The notes beneath the pieces were generated by a model that saw nothing but the letters and a program-made list of their open reading frames with translations, was not told where the DNA came from and ran no database searches. This document shows positions 59,601-62,487 of a stretch of DNA of 64,000 bases, piece by piece. The stretch's first letter is position 1; each line of letters opens with the position of its first letter. Source of the stretch: Eremophila alpestris peregrina (Eukaryota; Chordata; Aves; Passeriformes; Alaudidae); assembly GCA_009792885.1 (NCBI GenBank), contig WMCF01000015.1:3859076-3923075 (forward strand). Direction: 5' to 3'. The translations under genes were made by a program, and so were the position numbers.

Positions 59601-62487
59601 ATAGAATATTTTATTTTTTGACTTCTTCTGAAGATTTTGTTTCAGTGTTCAACACCAAATACTTTCATTTTGCTTTCTGAGGTAAAACTTCGTGAAATTA
59701 TTGACCACATACAATAACAGTAGTAGAAACAAAACTTTTTTAAATCCTCAGATTTTTGTGGACTATAATGTGCTTCTGCTACCTGTACTCTCAGGTACTG
59801 TAAATGTCATATAGTGGCCATGATCCTGCAAATCATAGCTGTTCAAAAACAATGTGAAAACAGCCCTGATAATACTTTATGATAAGAATATATTATGTCA
59901 AAAGTAGATATTGCACTCTTCTGTAGATAAAGCAAGTAAAATTTACTGGAAAATCTCCATTTCAGGTGAATACAAGTTGTTAAATAACTGAGAGGCTTCC
60001 ACACATAATACTCTAGTATATGTTTTAGATAGATTTTATCATGGTATTGCAGTGAAGTGTCCCCTGCGTTCTCAGTGCTGTTTTTTATTCTCAAACAAAA
60101 TAGGATTTGTGTGTTTCATGGTAGATGGGCATAGACATAAATATGTTTTCATAATAAACATGGATATAGATGCTATTTGCCTTTCATCTAATCCTGATGG
60201 AGAACAGTCATTTCTTGTTATGTAATGCTAAATCTGTCCTGAAATAGGAATGCTTTGAGTCTTTGCTGAGCATTCTTCACTGGAGTTGGACAACACTGGT
60301 GCTGGGAGTTGAAGAGCTTCGTGGGCTGAAGGGTTTCCAATACACTGCTACTCTTCTGGATTTAGAAAGGCTCCGTTTTGTGGGCACATGCTGCCTGAGG
60401 TTGCTGAGGGTCTACACCTGTGAAATATATCCAATATCAGGTATTGCTCTAAGTTCACTTGTTTCATATTTATTAGCAAATAATCTACAGGACATTTATG
60501 GTTTGATCCAGGTATTTGTGTGGGATGTGATCTAAAATAGATTTGCTCACACAGATGGTTTTACTGGAGCAATTAAAAGACTTGCTGGCAGAAACAGGAA
60601 ATTTTCAATTGTCTGCATAACTAAGTATCCTAGTACCACATGTGTACACTGTAACTTGTATATTTAAAAGTTAATTTCCTGTTTGACTTGCCAGTTGTTT
60701 TGGACGACTTGTATCTTTTTTTTTCCCATTTCTGTAAGGTTTACTGTGGTGGTGAGCGCAGTGTGAATTTAAAAGATTGTATCTGTTTTTCATGCCTGTA
60801 CTTTAGCAATGCTCATTAAAATGCAGTATATATTATTAAAGATCAGAAAAATGGGAATTTTAAATGCTCAGGTTTCATTGACAGAGTTTAACACCCTTTC
60901 ACTGTATCACTTTTGGAATTAAGTTCTCTGAATGTAGATTCAACAATGTTGCTGAATTCCCAGCTTTTCTATTTGCATGTAAAATGTGCATTTTAATATG
61001 ACAGTGTTCCTTTATTGTACATTTAAGGTTTCTCTTTGTGTCATTTTCTAGCTACAGCTAAGGCAGTTGTAGAAGAAACCAGCAAACTAGCAGATTGCAT
61101 TGGAAAAACTAGGACCTTGCTGAGAAAAATTTTATCTGAAGGAGTTGACCATTGCATGGTGAAGCTGGACAATGATCCACAAGGATATCTCAGTCAGCCT
61201 CTCAGTCTGTTAGAAGCTGTTCTTCAAGAATGCCATAATACATTCACAGCTTGCTTCCACTCATTCTATCCAACACCAGCTCTCCAGTGGGCATGTCTTT
61301 GTGACTTGCTCAACTGTTTAGACCAGGTACATTAAAATGGCACAAGTAAATATTACAACTTAGCTTGCCCTTTGGCTTCAAATTGAAGTAAAGTAATTCT
61401 TTAAACTGTTACTAATTTTTTGTGTTTATCCTGATCTGTAATTTCGGTTCTGTTGTGGTTTGGATTTGTATTTTAGTGACTGGTTATTGGCTTTGTTTCT
61501 GGTTTTGTTTGTTTGGAGTATTCACTAAAATGTAGTTCAGTAGGAGCCTAGGAACTTCGTCGTCTTTAGATTTTAAGATTCTCTGTGGGACTAAAAATTT
61601 GTAGTGCTGTAACTGTCAGCATCTGCTTTTTCACTGTTGAGGCTGTGCCTTATAATACACTACTCTTGCTGCATGTTGCCTAAGAGCATCCATGTGGTAT
61701 TTTTTATCACCAACACTTGAGTAATTCCTCATTATTAAACATTACAACAGGGCTCTGATCCAGCCAAGTATATTAGAAGCATCTGGAAATACTATTCTAT
61801 TATCAGCGACTATCTTCTTTTGCTTATTATGGATGAACATCCCACATCTAAACAGTGTAGTTGATTGCTTGCATTGCTTGTGGTGAGATGTAAACCTACT
61901 GCTTTGCATGAAAATTCATTTAGCATATACAGTTTCAAGGAAGAATCTGTTCTTCAATGTGTTACTCTGATTAGGTTGTTTAATTATTAATTATAAGAAA
62001 AGCCGTGTCTCCAAAGGATACCATAATTTCAAAAGTAATATTAGACGGGATTATTACTTTGAAATATGCTGACCAATAAATTTTAATTACTCCAATTTTG
62101 AAGATCTAAATTCAAGCTTATGAGAGAAGATAATGTAAAATTCATAGGAAAGCTTTCTCTAAATTATTTTATTAATTACAAAGAGCTGGAAAGTTCCTTT
62201 TCAAAGTAGTTTCTGTTGTTTCAGTGCAGCAGTGCCATTCTGTTAATCTCTTATTATGTCTCCAGGATATCCAGGAAGCAAACTTCAAGACGTCCAGCAG
62301 CCGGCTCCTTGCTGCAGTCATGTCTGCTCTGTGCCACACCTCGGTGAAGCTGACCTCCATCTTCCCCATTGCCTACGATGGCGAGGCCCTGCTGCGCTCC
62401 ATGGTCAAACAAGTCAGCACCGAGAACGACTCTGCGCTGGCACATCGCTTTCCTCTGCTGGTGGCACACATGGAAAAGCTCAGTCAG
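2436..62487 (+). CDS. MYCBP2: MYCBP2 (PAM/Phr1/Highwire) E3 ubiquitin ligase, partial gene, 31 exons
   Basis: Spliced CDS: 2436-2651, 8033-8186, 9473-9669, 9890-10132, 10409-10480, 12299-12395, 16777-16850, 17998-18136, 18739-18815, 20342-20546, 21402-21566, 22255-22413, 22860-23064, 23735-23880, 24589-24690, 34480-34587, 41963-42082, 42816-42897, 48737-48854, 50808-51012, 51364-51517, 53675-53847, 54942-55067, 55163-55290, 56901-56992, 57849-57983, 58065-58148, 59379-59475, 60248-60440, 61052-61326, 62266-62487. All phases close and give 1521 codons without a stop. Domain order seen: acidic segment (~55-67), helical N-terminal region, RCC1-like repeats (~410-960) interrupted by a Cys-rich module (~625-693), first PHR domain (~1107-1261), helical region to 1521. 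From family knowledge: a neuronal ubiquitin ligase acting with FBXO45/SKP1, controlling axon growth, synapse formation, DLK signalling and NMNAT2 turnover. Its RING-Cys-relay end esterifies threonine and lies outside the window, as does the initiator Met. The protein match is recalled from the vertebrate sequence, not searched. Confidence 0.97.
4170..4174. repeat. target-site duplication, left copy
   Basis: CAACC directly before the LTR terminal TG. It is identical to the five bases after the terminal CA. Confidence 0.8.
4175..4847 (-). mobile_element. solo LTR of an endogenous retrovirus (ERVL-like, 5-bp target duplication)
   Basis: The element begins TGTCCTGG and ends CTAGGACA, a near-perfect terminal inverted repeat of TG...CA type. 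It is flanked on both sides by CAACC (4170-4174 and 4848-4852), a 5-bp target-site duplication as made by ERVL-type elements. Length is 673 bp. On the minus strand an AATAAA signal (complement of 4293-4298) lies about 120 bp from the 3' end, as expected for R-U5, so I read it in minus orientation. An AATAAA also exists on the plus strand at about 4324, so orientation is less sure than identity. No gag, pol or env sequence is present: it is a recombined solo LTR. A short open frame within it (4598-4843) is not a gene. Confidence 0.85.
4848..4852. repeat. target-site duplication, right copy
   Basis: CAACC directly after the LTR terminal CA. It matches 4170-4174. Confidence 0.8.
8033..8186 (+). 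CDS. MYCBP2: MYCBP2 coding exon w2
   Basis: Residues 73-123 plus one base (phase 0 to 1): IIEVGLCEVFELIKETRF...SEPPEVL. The acceptor is CTTCTTTAG and the donor is CTAG/GTAATA. It encodes an alpha-helical N-terminal segment before the RCC1-like domain. The split codon G/AA gives Glu with w3. Confidence 0.97.
8187..9472 (+). other. MYCBP2: MYCBP2 intron w2-w3
   Basis: This is 1.3 kb of AT-rich intron. I see no repeat, exon or RNA gene in it. Confidence 0.75.
9473..9669 (+). CDS. MYCBP2: MYCBP2 coding exon w3
   Basis: Residues 124-189 (phase 1 to 0): ESLFQLLLEITVRSTGMNDS...NGSHACQTIQ. It is a Leu/Ala-rich helical region with several Cys. The acceptor is TTATCTGCAG. The donor CAG/GTCTTG is unusually weak (no A at +3, no G at +5). 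It is placed by the in-phase start of w4 at GTG CCA ACC. Confidence 0.96.
9890..10132 (+). CDS. MYCBP2: MYCBP2 coding exon w4
   Basis: Residues 190-270, phase 0 at both ends, frame-neutral (243 nt): VPTILNSLQRSVQAVL...KIGSGYSGTVR. It begins the region leading into the beta-propeller-like fold; the piece FFLYLLCKDGLYKIGSG has the look of a propeller strand pair. The acceptor is CTCTTTAG and the donor AGG/GTAATG. Confidence 0.97.
10409..10480 (+). CDS. MYCBP2: MYCBP2 coding exon w5 (72 nt)
   Basis: Residues 271-294, GHIYNSTSRIKNRKEKKSWLGYAQ without the last four residues in one run: GHIYNSTSRIKN then RKEKKSWLGYAQ. It is short, frame-neutral and basic. The acceptor is CTTTTCAG and the donor CAG/GTAGGT. 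Confidence 0.96.
10481..12298 (+). other. MYCBP2: MYCBP2 intron w5-w6
   Basis: This is 1.8 kb of AT-rich sequence. It holds a short (GT)n run near 11238-11251 and no other recognisable element. It ends in a strong T-rich tract and TTGCCAG. Confidence 0.75.
12299..12395 (+). CDS. MYCBP2: MYCBP2 coding exon w6
   Basis: Residues 295-326 plus one base (phase 0 to 1): GYLLYRDVNNHSMTAI...DGTVALP. The split codon G/AT gives Asp with w7. The donor is CCAG/GTAAGA. Confidence 0.97.
12396..16776 (+). other. MYCBP2: MYCBP2 intron w6-w7 (4.4 kb)
   Basis: AT-rich intron with short homopolymer runs (A10 near 15136, T runs near 16099). No mobile element I can name, no exon and no RNA gene. Open frames at 13711-13917 and 15264-15590 lack codon-level resemblance to any family. 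Confidence 0.75.
16777..16850 (+). CDS. MYCBP2: MYCBP2 coding exon w7 (74 nt)
   Basis: Residues 327-351 (phase 1 to 0): DCHTEGQNILFTDGEYINQI then AASRD. The acceptor is TCTCTCACAG and the donor GAT/GTAAGT. Confidence 0.96.
16851..17997 (+). other. MYCBP2: MYCBP2 intron w7-w8
   Basis: This is 1.1 kb of AT-rich intron. I see nothing else in it. Confidence 0.75.
17998..18136 (+). CDS. MYCBP2: MYCBP2 coding exon w8
   Basis: Residues 352-397 plus one base (phase 0 to 1): DGFVVRIFATSTEPVL...DLEKDLHII. The open frame runs on past the donor into the intron, which is why a longer frame (to 18390) appears; the donor A/GTAAGT and the w9 phase fix the end. Confidence 0.97.
18137..18738 (+). other. MYCBP2: MYCBP2 intron w8-w9
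   Basis: This 602-bp intron has no recognisable element. It stays open in the w8 frame for about 250 nt, so intron retention would add residues before a stop. Confidence 0.75.
18739..18815 (+). CDS. MYCBP2: MYCBP2 coding exon w9 (77 nt)
   Basis: Residues 398-423 (phase 1 to 0): STGFDEESAVLGAGREFALM then KTASGK. It starts the first RCC1-like blade, with the AGREFALMKTASGKIYYTG pattern completed in w10. The acceptor is CTTGCACAG and the donor AAG/GTACTG. Confidence 0.96.
18816..20341 (+). other. MYCBP2: MYCBP2 intron w9-w10
   Basis: This 1.5-kb intron contains the left member of a diverged duplicated block (about 19575-19755, listed separately). Nothing else was recognised. Confidence 0.75.
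19575..19755 (+). repeat. diverged direct repeat, copy A
   Basis: Collinear with 20895-21072, about 1.3 kb downstream. Shared landmarks in the same order include TTGATCAA, GAAYTCTT, GCATTA, GATTAA, AAAAT-AAC, ATTTC, a GTTGTSTGTG motif, GGCTTT/AGCTTT and GTGCCC. By eye, identity is roughly 65-70% with small indels. I cannot tell an old interspersed repeat from a local duplication. Confidence 0.5.
20342..20546 (+). CDS. MYCBP2: MYCBP2 coding exon w10 (RCC1-like)
   Basis: Residues 424-491 plus one base (phase 0 to 1): IYYTGKYQSLGIKQGG...GSASKGEDGES. It carries the RCC1-type signature FSVGHDGSHALLVAEDGSIF followed by FTGSASKG. From family knowledge, the RCC1-like domain is one of the protein-interaction parts of PHR proteins. 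The donor is A/GTATGT. Confidence 0.97.
20547..21401 (+). other. MYCBP2: MYCBP2 intron w10-w11
   Basis: This 855-bp intron contains the right member of the duplicated block (about 20895-21072). It ends TTTATTTAAAG with a modest pyrimidine tract. Confidence 0.75.
20895..21072 (+). repeat. diverged direct repeat, copy B
   Basis: Partner of 19575-19755. The two copies flank exon w10. See copy A for the shared landmarks. Confidence 0.5.
21402..21566 (+). CDS. MYCBP2: MYCBP2 coding exon w11 (RCC1-like, with basic insert)
   Basis: Residues 492-546 plus one base (frame-neutral 165 nt, phase 1 to 1). A strongly basic insert (KSRRQSKPYKPKKIIKMEGK) is followed by an RCC1-like strand pair (NNGSSSVISKDGELYMFGKD). 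The basic run could be a nuclear-localisation-type or binding loop; that is inference. The donor is A/GTAAGA. Confidence 0.97.
21567..22254 (+). other. MYCBP2: MYCBP2 intron w11-w12
   Basis: This 688-bp intron holds nothing recognisable. It ends ATGTCTTACAG. Confidence 0.75.
22255..22413 (+). CDS. MYCBP2: MYCBP2 coding exon w12 (RCC1 repeat)
   Basis: Residues 547-599 plus one base (159 nt, frame-neutral). It contains the clearest RCC1 repeat signature in this half: VAMGKAHTCVLMKNGEVWTF then GVNNKGQCGRD. The donor is weak, AAAG/GTGTGG, and is followed nine bases later by a T14 run. It is fixed by w13 starting GT TTT GGA. Confidence 0.97.
22414..22859 (+). other. MYCBP2: MYCBP2 intron w12-w13 (446 bp)
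   Basis: A weak GTGTGG donor is followed by T14 (22423-22436) and a further U-rich stretch. A CR1 tail lies at about 22662-22800, leaving only about 60 bp to the acceptor. The acceptor tract (ACTTCAATATCTTAATTAG) is poor in pyrimidines. Confidence 0.8.
22662..22800 (-). mobile_element. CR1 LINE 3' fragment
   Basis: In minus orientation this is the avian CR1 tail. On the plus strand one reads CATAGAAACACAGAGTAG, then GTCATTTAGTGCAACCCCC and AGATCAGGTTGCTCAGAGCC, the standard reverse complement of the CR1 3' end. It is 5'-truncated, as usual for CR1. Confidence 0.88.
22860..23064 (+). CDS. MYCBP2: MYCBP2 coding exon w13 (acidic stretch and Cys-rich module, first half)
   Basis: Residues 600-667 plus two bases (phase 1 to 2). 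The RCC1 strand end FGVENMATAM is followed by an acidic run (MDEDLEEELDEKDEK), then cysteines in MMCPPGMHKWKLEQCMVC and TVCGDCTGYGASC. Four are spaced C-x2-C-x2-C-x2-C, suggesting metal binding. The donor is GG/GTAAGC. Confidence 0.97.
23065..23734 (+). other. MYCBP2: MYCBP2 intron w13-w14
   Basis: This is 670 bp of AT-rich sequence with nothing recognisable. Confidence 0.75.
23735..23880 (+). CDS. MYCBP2: MYCBP2 coding exon w14 (Cys-rich module, second half)
   Basis: Residues 668-716 plus one base (phase 2 to 1). ICGCGSGESGCAVCGCCKAC holds seven cysteines, followed by ARELDGQEARQRGILDAVKE and MIPLDLLL, which looks helical. With w13 the module has 13 cysteines in about 65 residues. The donor is G/GTAAGT. 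Confidence 0.97.
23881..24588 (+). other. MYCBP2: MYCBP2 intron w14-w15
   Basis: This is 708 bp of AT-rich sequence with nothing recognisable. Confidence 0.75.
24589..24690 (+). CDS. MYCBP2: MYCBP2 coding exon w15 (basic helix)
   Basis: Residues 717-750 plus one base (102 nt, frame-neutral). AVPVPGVNIEEHLQLRQEEK continues as RQRVIRRHRLEEGR, a charged amphipathic helix. The donor is AGAG/GTGAGT, opening the largest intron of the window. Confidence 0.97.
25990..26012 (+). repeat. poly-A tract (A23)
   Basis: Uninterrupted run of 23 A. The upstream bases do not look like a processed transcript end that I can name, and no AATAAA sits immediately before it. Confidence 0.95.
26085..26385 (+). mobile_element. 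CR1 LINE 3' end, plus orientation
   Basis: This is about 300 bp with the classic CR1 3' sequence: TCTCTTCTCCCAAGCAACCA, then TTCTTTACAGAAAGGGTG, GGCTTCCCAGGGAGGTGGTG, CCATCCCTGAAGGTGCTTAA, and GATCTTGAAGGTCTTTTCCA before the GTGATTTTGT end. It is 5'-truncated, with no ORF2 part of useful length. Confidence 0.95.
30643..30704 (+). repeat. imperfect tandem duplication (about 30-bp unit, 2 copies)
   Basis: The unit begins CATAAGTGCAT and ends GTGGAATGAAATAAT. It occurs at 30643-30674 and again from 30675, the second copy slightly shorter. Confidence 0.8.
33066..33092 (-). other. tRNA-Met-like 3' segment / candidate retroviral primer-binding site
   Basis: The reverse complement matches the 3' end of vertebrate elongator tRNA-Met, including T arm, acceptor strand and the post-transcriptional CCA, in all but one of 27 positions as I remember that tRNA. 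The rest of the tRNA is absent. Just upstream on the plus strand are TATAAAA (32893-32899), AATAAA (32999-33004) and a CA at 33062-33063 two bases before the TGG. This is the order U3-R-U5-PBS of an LTR retroelement. A retroposed tRNA fragment is the alternative. Confidence 0.45.
34480..34587 (+). CDS. MYCBP2: MYCBP2 coding exon w16 (isolated 108-nt exon)
   Basis: Residues 751-786 plus one base (phase 1 to 1, frame-neutral). It reads PLVIPGPIFMNHREQALARI then RLSPAPLKHKRDKHK. It is a His/Lys/Arg-rich linker between the Cys-rich module and the second RCC1-like block. It lies between 9.8-kb and 7.4-kb introns. The acceptor is TTTCTCCTCAG and the donor AAAG/GTATTT. Confidence 0.96.
36855..37070 (-). 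mobile_element. CR1 LINE 3' fragment
   Basis: On the plus strand it reads GAGTCATGGAATGATTTGGG, TTGGAAGGTGCCTTAAAGAG, CATCCAGTCCCAACCCCCCT, CCACTAGATCAGGTTGCTCA, AGCCTGGCCTAGAACACTTA and CAGTGCTTCATCACCCTCAG. This is the usual reverse complement of the avian CR1 3' end. Confidence 0.95.
38247..38272 (+). repeat. 13-bp tandem repeat, 2 exact copies
   Basis: ATGTGGTCTGAAG occurs twice in succession (38247-38259 and 38260-38272). Confidence 0.9.
41963..42082 (+). CDS. MYCBP2: MYCBP2 coding exon w17
   Basis: Residues 787-826 plus one base (120 nt, frame-neutral, phase 1 to 1). GSGERGEKDASKITTYPPGA is followed by VRFDCELRAVQVSCGFHHS, the start of an RCC1 repeat whose strand continues in w18. The donor is CAG/GTAAAA. 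Confidence 0.97.
42083..42815 (+). other. MYCBP2: MYCBP2 intron w17-w18
   Basis: This 733-bp intron is about half filled by a minus-strand CR1 fragment (about 42233-42605). The acceptor is TTGTTGTTTTTCAG. Confidence 0.8.
42233..42605 (-). mobile_element. CR1 LINE 3' fragment (diverged)
   Basis: On the plus strand one reads GAGTGCAACTCCTGGCCCTG, AAGAATCACACCACGTGCCT, TTGTCCAAACACTTCCTGAA, CAGTGTCCAGCCAACCTCTG and GGTGAAGAACCTTTTCTTAA. This is the reverse complement of a CR1 3' region of the subfamily type whose tail is shared by passerine SINEs. It is more diverged toward its distal end. Confidence 0.9.
42816..42897 (+). CDS. MYCBP2: MYCBP2 coding exon w18 (RCC1 repeat, 82 nt)
   Basis: Residues 827-853 plus two bases (phase 1 to 2). 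VVLMENGDVYTFGYGQHGQL then GHGDVNS is a textbook RCC1 repeat end. The donor is AG/GTAAGC. Confidence 0.97.
43326..43468 (-). mobile_element. tRNA-Ile-derived SINE with CR1 tail (TguSINE1-like)
   Basis: In minus orientation the 5' half is tRNA-like. An A box (TAGCTCAGCTT, complement of 43451-43462) is followed by an anticodon-arm region resembling tRNA-Ile(AAT) (GTGCTAGTAACACCAAGG) and a B box (GAGTTTGATCC, complement of 43407-43417). It then runs through ATTCACTTAAGAGTTGGA into a CR1-like tail (CTCAGAATATTCTGTGATTC). This head/tail arrangement is that of TguSINE1, a SINE family described from passerine birds. The tRNA stems are degraded, so it is not a functional tRNA gene. Confidence 0.88.
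45067..45089 (+). repeat. GA-rich microsatellite
   Basis: (GA)n with one interruption, followed by a short A run. Confidence 0.9.
48737..48854 (+). CDS. MYCBP2: MYCBP2 coding exon w19 (RCC1 repeat)
   Basis: Residues 854-893 (phase 2 to 0): RGCPTLVQALPGPSTQVTAG then SNHTAILLMDGQVFTFGSFS, a full RCC1 repeat. The acceptor TTTATACAG lies at the end of an AT-rich stretch. The donor is TCA/GTAAGG. Confidence 0.97.
48855..50807 (+). other. MYCBP2: MYCBP2 intron w19-w20
   Basis: This is 2.0 kb of AT-rich sequence. I see no repeat or RNA gene. It ends TTCTTTCTCCAG. Confidence 0.75.
50808..51012 (+). CDS. MYCBP2: MYCBP2 coding exon w20 (end of RCC1-like domain)
   Basis: Residues 894-961 plus one base (phase 0 to 1): KGQLGRPILDMPYWNAKPAP...SEIFASRHII. 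It carries the last RCC1-like signature (WIGASGDQTFLRIDEALI). GC content and CpG count are clearly higher than in neighbouring exons. The donor is GC: ATAG/GCAAGA, with the next exon starting GT TTG GTA in phase. Confidence 0.96.
51013..51363 (+). other. MYCBP2: MYCBP2 intron w20-w21 (351 bp, GC-AG)
   Basis: A short intron beginning GCAAGA and ending CCCTGATCTAG. No other element is present. Confidence 0.85.
51364..51517 (+). CDS. MYCBP2: MYCBP2 coding exon w21
   Basis: Residues 962-1012 plus two bases (phase 1 to 2): GLVPASISEPPPFKCLLINK...CLDPVYDVIW. It is a linker after the RCC1-like domain. The donor is again GC: GGAG/GCAAGT. The split codon AG/G gives Arg with w22. Confidence 0.96.
51518..53674 (+). 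other. MYCBP2: MYCBP2 intron w21-w22 (2.2 kb, GC-AG)
   Basis: The intron begins GCAAGT and ends TTGCTCTAG. It is AT-rich, with no mobile element or RNA gene recognised. Confidence 0.8.
53675..53847 (+). CDS. MYCBP2: MYCBP2 coding exon w22
   Basis: Residues 1013-1070 plus one base (phase 2 to 1): RFRPNARELWSYNAVVADSR...RSHAALHIL. It is the linker between the RCC1-like domain and PHR1. The donor is CTAG/GTATAC. Confidence 0.97.
53848..54941 (+). other. MYCBP2: MYCBP2 intron w22-w23
   Basis: This is 1.1 kb of AT-rich sequence with nothing recognisable. The acceptor tract TTTGCTTTCTTTTAG is strong. Confidence 0.75.
54942..55067 (+). CDS. MYCBP2: MYCBP2 coding exon w23
   Basis: Residues 1071-1112 plus one base (126 nt, frame-neutral): GCLDTLAAMQDLKMGVANTE...VVNRFE. 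It holds helices leading into PHR1, whose conserved start VNRFES straddles the next junction. The donor is A/GTATGT. Confidence 0.97.
55068..55162 (+). other. MYCBP2: MYCBP2 intron w23-w24 (95 bp)
   Basis: A minimal intron with nothing beyond splice signals. Confidence 0.9.
55163..55290 (+). CDS. MYCBP2: MYCBP2 coding exon w24 (PHR domain 1, start)
   Basis: Residues 1113-1155 (phase 1 to 0): SHGGGWGYSAHSVEAIRFCA then DTDILLGGLGLFGGRGEYTA and KIK. It is the Gly-rich first half of a PHR domain, a beta-sandwich fold specific to Pam/Highwire/RPM-1 proteins and some BTB proteins. The donor is AAG/GTAGGA. Confidence 0.98.
55291..56900 (+). other. MYCBP2: MYCBP2 intron w24-w25
   Basis: This is 1.6 kb of AT-rich sequence with nothing recognisable. 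The acceptor is CTTACTTCACCAG. Confidence 0.75.
56901..56992 (+). CDS. MYCBP2: MYCBP2 coding exon w25 (PHR domain 1)
   Basis: Residues 1156-1185 plus two bases (phase 0 to 2): LFELGPDGGDHETDGDLLAE then TDVLAYDCAA. It forms the acidic loop and strand of PHR1. The donor is AG/GTAAGA. Confidence 0.98.
56993..57848 (+). other. MYCBP2: MYCBP2 intron w25-w26
   Basis: An 856-bp intron, extremely AT-rich between about 57410 and 57800, with TTAATACTT recurring. No element I can name. Confidence 0.75.
57849..57983 (+). CDS. MYCBP2: MYCBP2 coding exon w26 (PHR domain 1)
   Basis: Residues 1186-1230 plus two bases (135 nt, frame-neutral): REKYAMMFDEPVLLQAGWWY then VAWARVSGPSSDCGSHGQAS and ITTDD. It is the core beta strands of PHR1, including the WWYVAWARVSGPSSDCG signature. 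The donor is GG/GTATGT. Confidence 0.98.
57984..58064 (+). other. MYCBP2: MYCBP2 intron w26-w27 (81 bp)
   Basis: A minimal intron, the shortest in the window. Confidence 0.9.
58065..58148 (+). CDS. MYCBP2: MYCBP2 coding exon w27 (PHR domain 1, end)
   Basis: Residues 1231-1258 plus two bases (84 nt, frame-neutral): GVVFQFKSSKKSNNGTDVNA then GQIPQLLY. It carries the terminal PHR strand with the conserved GQIPQLLY ending. The donor is AG/GTAATA. Confidence 0.98.
58149..59378 (+). other. MYCBP2: MYCBP2 intron w27-w28
   Basis: This 1.2-kb intron ends with an A-rich low-complexity tract (59260-59342) just before the acceptor region ATTGTTCTTCCAG. No mobile element was recognised. Confidence 0.8.
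59260..59342 (+). repeat. A-rich low-complexity tract
   Basis: About 80 bp of AAAAC/AAAACT-type sequence with almost no G, ending about 36 bp before the start of w28. Confidence 0.85.
59379..59475 (+). CDS. MYCBP2: MYCBP2 coding exon w28
   Basis: Residues 1259-1291 (phase 2 to 0): RLPTSDGSASKGKQQTSEPV then HILKRSFARTVSV. It is a Ser/Lys-rich linker directly after PHR1. The donor is GTG/GTGAGT. Confidence 0.97.
59476..60247 (+). other. MYCBP2: MYCBP2 intron w28-w29
   Basis: This is 772 bp of AT-rich sequence with nothing recognisable. The acceptor TGTCCTGAAATAG has a poor pyrimidine tract. Confidence 0.75.
60248..60440 (+). CDS. MYCBP2: MYCBP2 coding exon w29
   Basis: Residues 1292-1355 plus one base (phase 0 to 1): ECFESLLSILHWSWTTLVLG...LRVYTCEIYPIS. 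It is Leu/Trp/Cys-rich helical sequence. The donor is TCAG/GTATTG. Confidence 0.97.
60441..61051 (+). other. MYCBP2: MYCBP2 intron w29-w30
   Basis: This is 611 bp of AT-rich sequence with nothing recognisable. The acceptor is TGTCATTTTCTAG. Confidence 0.75.
61052..61326 (+). CDS. MYCBP2: MYCBP2 coding exon w30 (largest exon of the window)
   Basis: Residues 1356-1447 (phase 1 to 0): ATAKAVVEETSKLADCIGKT...LCDLLNCLDQ. It is alpha-helical, armadillo-like in appearance, with many Leu and Cys. The donor is CAG/GTACAT. Confidence 0.97.
61327..62265 (+). other. MYCBP2: MYCBP2 intron w30-w31
   Basis: This is 939 bp of AT-rich sequence with nothing recognisable. The acceptor is TTATGTCTCCAG. Confidence 0.75.
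62266..62487 (+). CDS. MYCBP2: MYCBP2 coding exon w31 (last exon in window)
   Basis: Residues 1448-1521, phase 0 at both ends, 222 nt: DIQEANFKTSSSRLLAAVMS...LLVAHMEKLSQ. It is helical. GC content is much higher than in the preceding exons, with many C/G third positions and several CpG. The open frame continues past the donor CAG/GTTAGG, so the end is set by the family match (MEKLSQ, then a new exon in vertebrates). Confidence 0.96.
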
